A stretch of DNA of 64,000 nucleotides from JALNZF01 sp964447405 (GTDB lineage: Bacteria; Nitrospirota; UBA9217): the NCBI GenBank assembly GCA_964447405.1, contig CAYUSP010000003.1, forward strand, positions 434,001-498,000. The letters are read 5' to 3'. Shown here piece by piece: positions 62,177 to 64,000 of the stretch. Each line of letters starts with the position of its first letter. Within the stretch, counting starts at the first letter, position 1. A program made the translations under genes and the position numbers. A model generated the notes under the pieces. That model ran no database searches. It was not told the origin of the DNA and worked only from the letters and a program-made list of their open reading frames with translations.

Positions 62177-62551
62177 TTATTTGAGCAATTGTGACAACCT
62201 GTATTTCACCATTTTAATGATTAGTTCTTTTGGGATGGGTCTGTTTAACGGAAATTGAATTGAACCTTTAGCGTATTTGTACTTCGCAAGCTGATCGGAG
62301 AACGCTTCAATCACGTCTGGATGAGGATAGAAGCCAACATGCCTAGGGTAGCCAGCGATCATGACCTGCTGGTCGCGCTTACCACTTTCGACCAAAGCAA
62401 AAGCCGGGATGTTGTAGTTCAAGAGTTCGGAAACATTCGGTGCCGCCTGCCAAATATATGAGCGCAGTTCTTCAAGTGCCCGCTGCGTTTCGGGGGGCTG
62501 TGCGGAGATGTACGCATCCACTTCCTTCGACCTAGTCTTATCTTTATGCAT
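62177..62551 (-). CDS. DUF1801/YdhG-like protein, cassette-borne
   Basis: A 124-residue protein: KEVDAYISAQPPETQRALEE, LRSYIWQAAPNVSELLNYNI, HVGFYPHPDVIEAFSDQLAK and GSIQFPLNRPIPKELI match DUF1801, a small alpha/beta family of unknown function related to iron-chaperone YdhG-type proteins. The ATG at 62551 has GGAGGTTGCAA upstream, so it has its own translation start. The same frame is also open upstream through an attC-like site into the DUF1697 gene (see next entry). Confidence 0.85.
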   Translation of the reverse strand: MHKDKTRSKEVDAYISAQPPETQRALEELRSYIWQAAPNVSELLNYNIPAFALVESGKRDQQVMIAGYPRHVGFYPHPDVIEAFSDQLAKYKYAKGSIQFPLNRPIPKELIIKMVKYRLSQLLK

Positions 62552-63178
62552 TTGCAACCTCCAGAGTCGAGTCCTTGAGGCGATAACGCCGCGCCTGACG
62601 CGCCGACTTTGGCGCGTCGCCGGCGAGGCGATTGTTTGGCTACTCTCTTTATCATTAATACTTCCTAAATATCGTGCAGTATTTACATTTCTTACGGTCA
62701 TATACTGATAGATTTTTTGCCCTACTAAATTTGTTGTTTGGCTTTTCCCCTGATTCTCGCGCATCAGATTCCAGATCAAAGCTCCTTTTACGTATTTGAC
62801 ATCTACATATGCCATTTTGAATGGCAGTTTTTCTATTATGTTATCATTATCCACTTCGTCAAACAGGTACGCGACATCCGTCTTTTGCTCTTCATCATTT
62901 TCCCAATCCTTTGGTATTGAATCGGCGATCTTCTTCAATTCCATTTTTGTTTTTATCAAGAATTGAATCGGCTCTCCAAATAGCTTGTCGAGCATTTTCC
63001 CGATTTCTCGCGTAAGTGAGTTTTTGCTCTTGGTTGACGAAAAAATGATATTCCCAGAATTAATGTACGAACTGACATTTTCATAGTGAAGGCCTATAAA
63101 GGCCATCTCCAGAGCCTTTTTTGCTATTCGGTTTTGGGTCCCAACGTTTATTTTGCGCAACAAGACAATGTACTTCAT
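62177..63178 (-). CDS. DUF1697 protein, frame reads through attC into DUF1801
   Basis: From ATG 63178 the frame encodes a DUF1697 protein (MKYIVLLRKINVGTQNRIAK, YINSGNIIFSS, MTVRNVNTARYLGSI, about 180 residues, the usual family length). It then has no stop. It continues in frame through the attC-like site at 62581-62640 (about 30 residues, rich in Arg and Ser) and into the DUF1801 protein, giving 333 residues. Either cassette insertion removed the native stop and a fusion is made, or a sequencing error hides it. DUF1801 also has its own ribosome-binding site. Confidence 0.75.
   Translation of the reverse strand: MKYIVLLRKINVGTQNRIAKKALEMAFIGLHYENVSSYINSGNIIFSSTKSKNSLTREIGKMLDKLFGEPIQFLIKTKMELKKIADSIPKDWENDEEQKTDVAYLFDEVDNDNIIEKLPFKMAYVDVKYVKGALIWNLMRENQGKSQTTNLVGQKIYQYMTVRNVNTARYLGSINDKESSQTIASPATRQSRRVRRGVIASRTRLWRLQMHKDKTRSKEVDAYISAQPPETQRALEELRSYIWQAAPNVSELLNYNIPAFALVESGKRDQQVMIAGYPRHVGFYPHPDVIEAFSDQLAKYKYAKGSIQFPLNRPIPKELIIKMVKYRLSQLLK
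62581..62640 (-). repeat. attC-like site between DUF1697 and DUF1801 cassettes
   Basis: GACGCGCC and GGCGCGTC form an eight-pair stem with loop GACTTT. The ends are ATAAC and GTTTGGC. The core is nearly identical, inverted, to the site at 298-356. It is translated as part of the read-through frame. Confidence 0.72.
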
Positions 63179-63202
63179 TCTTACCTCTTACGCAAAGCGT
63201 AG

Positions 63203-63262
63203 GCCTAACGCGCGGCTGAGCCACGGGGCGAAGCCCCGTCGGTCTCGAGCCGCTGGTTGGCG
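63203..63262 (-). repeat. attC site, near-canonical
   Basis: GCCTAAC (63203-63209) is a perfect RYYYAAC/GTTAGGC core. GCGGCTGAG pairs with CTCGAGCCGC with one extrahelical base, and an inner hairpin ACGGGGC/GCCCCGT caps it. The other end is GTTGGCG. This has all parts of a functional integron attC and is the best example in the window. Confidence 0.85.
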
Positions 63263-63320
63263 GACTGTTCCGCGCGTCCATTATGTATTCCGCGTTGAGC
63301 CAGCAAGTTACTGCCGTGGA

Positions 63321-63671
63321 TTAAAACACGTACACATGATCGACAAGATACTGAGAACCAGCCTGAACAAGCACCATTTCGGCTATCAATTCATCACTGG
63401 TTTTTGTGCATTTTTGTTTCCAAATCAGTGCCACGGAATTCTTTCTTCTAAATAACGCAGTGAATTTCCGTTCAGAGAAATAGCCCCATTCACTTTGATA
63501 TTTCTTGCAGACTTTTTCTAAGTGGTCTTTTGTGACGATTTTCTTCAATCGTTCTGAAAAGTCTCTTGTATGCTTTTCATGGTTTATTTCTGTAGAGCCT
63601 TGCATAAGATTGTCCATGATTGGATTTGCAATTTTCAATATTTCTTCGTCCGATAGATTAGTCAGATCCAT
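63321..63671 (-). CDS. Hypothetical protein, first cassette
   Basis: A 116-residue protein beginning MDLTNLSDEEILKIANPIMD, with HEKHTRDFSERLKKIVTKDH in the middle and a C-terminal part FRRKNSVALIWKQKCTKTSD. It resembles small hypothetical proteins of unknown fold; I recognise no family. ATG 63671 is chosen because GAGGAAAACG precedes it. A longer frame from 63743 would translate an attC remnant. It is nearest to the putative attI and Pc, so it should be the most strongly expressed cassette. Confidence 0.65.
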   Translation of the reverse strand: MDLTNLSDEEILKIANPIMDNLMQGSTEINHEKHTRDFSERLKKIVTKDHLEKVCKKYQSEWGYFSERKFTALFRRKNSVALIWKQKCTKTSDELIAEMVLVQAGSQYLVDHVYVF

Positions 63672-63683
63672 ACGTTTTCCTCG

Positions 63684-63723
63684 GATGTTGAGCCGCTTGT
63701 CGGACTCGAACTGCTGGTTGGCG
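63684..63723 (-). repeat. attC remnant upstream of first cassette gene
   Basis: GTTGGCG at 63717-63723 and the CTCGAACTGCTG segment match one arm of the attC at 63203-63262, but the other arm is missing. It may be a scar of a lost first cassette. Confidence 0.4.
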
Positions 63724-63816
63724 GCGAGTTTCATCAAAGCCAACCAGTGATTGTCTAGCCGCAGCTACATCATAAAGCACGGATTTCCGTTCTTTACCAG
63801 CCTAGCAAGAACGATG

Positions 63817-63823
63817 CCCTAAC
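63817..63823 (-). other. Putative attI core site
   Basis: On the minus strand GTTAGGG lies 12-18 bases downstream of the predicted start of the leftward promoter. Core sites of integron attI have the form GTTRRRY. Everything to the left is cassettes and everything to the right is promoters, as expected for attI. It is inferred from position as much as from sequence. Confidence 0.5.
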
Positions 63824-63840
63824 TCTTAGTTTGTGAGGCG

Positions 63841-63869
63841 AGTATATTTAATAGACTCCTGGGTGTCAA
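63841..63869 (-). promoter_or_regulatory. Putative Pc promoter of cassette array
   Basis: On the minus strand TTGACA (63869-63864) is followed after exactly 17 bases by TATACT (63846-63841). This is one mismatch from the sigma-70 consensus. It reads into the cassettes and lies on the proper side of the putative attI, as integron Pc promoters do. Confidence 0.8.
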
Positions 63870-63884
63870 GTTAACATTGGGCAC

Positions 63885-63913
63885 TTGACAGGTGAACTAA
63901 TGTTCACTTTAAT
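63885..63913 (+). promoter_or_regulatory. Rightward promoter with LexA-box-like operator
   Basis: TTGACA (63885-63890) and TTTAAT (63908-63913) are 17 bases apart. The spacer is occupied by GTGAACTAATGTTCAC (63892-63907), a perfect palindrome of the GAAC-N4-GTTC type known as the LexA box of Gram-positive and some other bacteria. Binding there would block RNA polymerase. SOS control of integrase genes by LexA is established in Vibrio and class 1 integrons. Confidence 0.7.
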
Positions 63914-63933
63914 ATTAAACGAATCGACTGATC

Positions 63934-63951
63934 GGCAACTGTATAGTTGCC
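63934..63951 (+). other. Hairpin in 5' leader
   Basis: GGCAACT and AGTTGCC form a perfect seven-pair stem with loop GTAT in the predicted leader of the rightward transcript, between the -10 box and the possible GTG start. Confidence 0.5.
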
Positions 63952-63977
63952 TGAAAGATGAATACTGGTACGACGCT

Positions 63978-64000
63978 GTGAAAAGCATACCTACAGAGAT
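63978..64000 (+). CDS. Truncated gene start, possibly integron integrase
   Basis: The frame from GTG 63978 reads MKSIPTE and runs off the window. The same frame is open back to ATG 63900, but that start would lie upstream of the predicted transcription start. Position (divergent from the cassettes, behind an SOS-like promoter and next to a putative attI) suggests the integron integrase intI. Seven residues cannot prove this, and no clear ribosome-binding site is seen. Confidence 0.35.

Noticed and set aside
1..64000. CRISPR arrays, tRNA or rRNA genes, prophage genes, complete insertion sequences
   Set aside because: No regularly spaced repeats with unique spacers, no rRNA or cloverleaf sequence, no phage structural genes and no transposase were seen.
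63900..64000. ATG at 63900 as start of the truncated right-edge gene
   Set aside because: It lies within the promoter spacer, upstream of the -10 box and the expected transcription start, and it has no ribosome-binding site.

Overview
The window looks like chromosome of a Gram-negative, probably anaerobic bacterium. Support comes from outer-membrane and periplasmic proteins, multihaem c-type cytochromes rich in CX4CH motifs, PAS-rich hybrid histidine kinases, and a gene that seems to need selenocysteine. The style recalls Nitrospirota or Desulfobacterota genomes, but nothing here fixes the phylum. A run of 100 N at 60741-60840 shows that this is a scaffolded draft assembly.

The two ends are integron-like. 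At the left (1-3.1 kb) small, unrelated, mostly AT-richer genes on the + strand are each followed by a short palindromic element with attC geometry: a truncated ORF, a lipoprotein, DUF1428, a hotdog thioesterase and a MerB-like gene. At the right (58.3-63.9 kb) the same attC family recurs on the opposite strand behind leftward genes: a TIGR04076-like protein, a toxin-antitoxin remnant, a PKD-repeat lipoprotein, a TPR protein, DUF1801, DUF1697 and a hypothetical. At 63.82-63.91 kb there is an attI-like core site, a near-consensus leftward promoter (candidate Pc), and a rightward promoter whose spacer holds a GAAC-N4-GTTC palindrome. This is what an SOS-controlled integrase start would look like, and the integrase itself would lie beyond the window.

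The most striking gene is at 2254-2958. It is a MerB-like (organomercurial lyase) protein whose two catalytic cysteines are both encoded by in-frame TGA. Each TGA is followed at the proper distance by a small hairpin with a GGU apical loop, that is, a bacterial SECIS. It is read here as a double-selenocysteine protein.

From 3.2 to 21.5 kb the genes are ordinary: DUF3617, a secreted protein, an alpha/beta hydrolase, an MDR oxidoreductase, a MarR-CDGSH-DoxX-pirin redox operon, hpt, a GH3 hydrolase, a PlsC-type acyltransferase, FKBP, an SLT transglycosylase, an 18-haem-motif lipoprotein, MarC, DUF202, an RlmA-type methyltransferase and glgB. From 21.6 to 28.8 kb a leftward operon (NHL/FG-GAP protein, five-haem protein, large duplicated multihaem protein) suggests extracellular electron transfer. 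From 29.1 to 35.4 kb lie an OMP, a fused spermidine synthase-like protein, two REC-PilZ proteins and a TolB-like lipoprotein.

From 35.5 to 46.7 kb are three large PAS hybrid kinases, with a DUF559 gene bounded by inverted repeats inserted between the second and third. Then come a DUF2157-GDYXXLXY pair, a PemK/MazF toxin with a frameshifted antitoxin, and a TonB receptor-YfiR-hybrid kinase operon. An M1-M28-PDZ peptidase fusion borders the right-hand cassette array.
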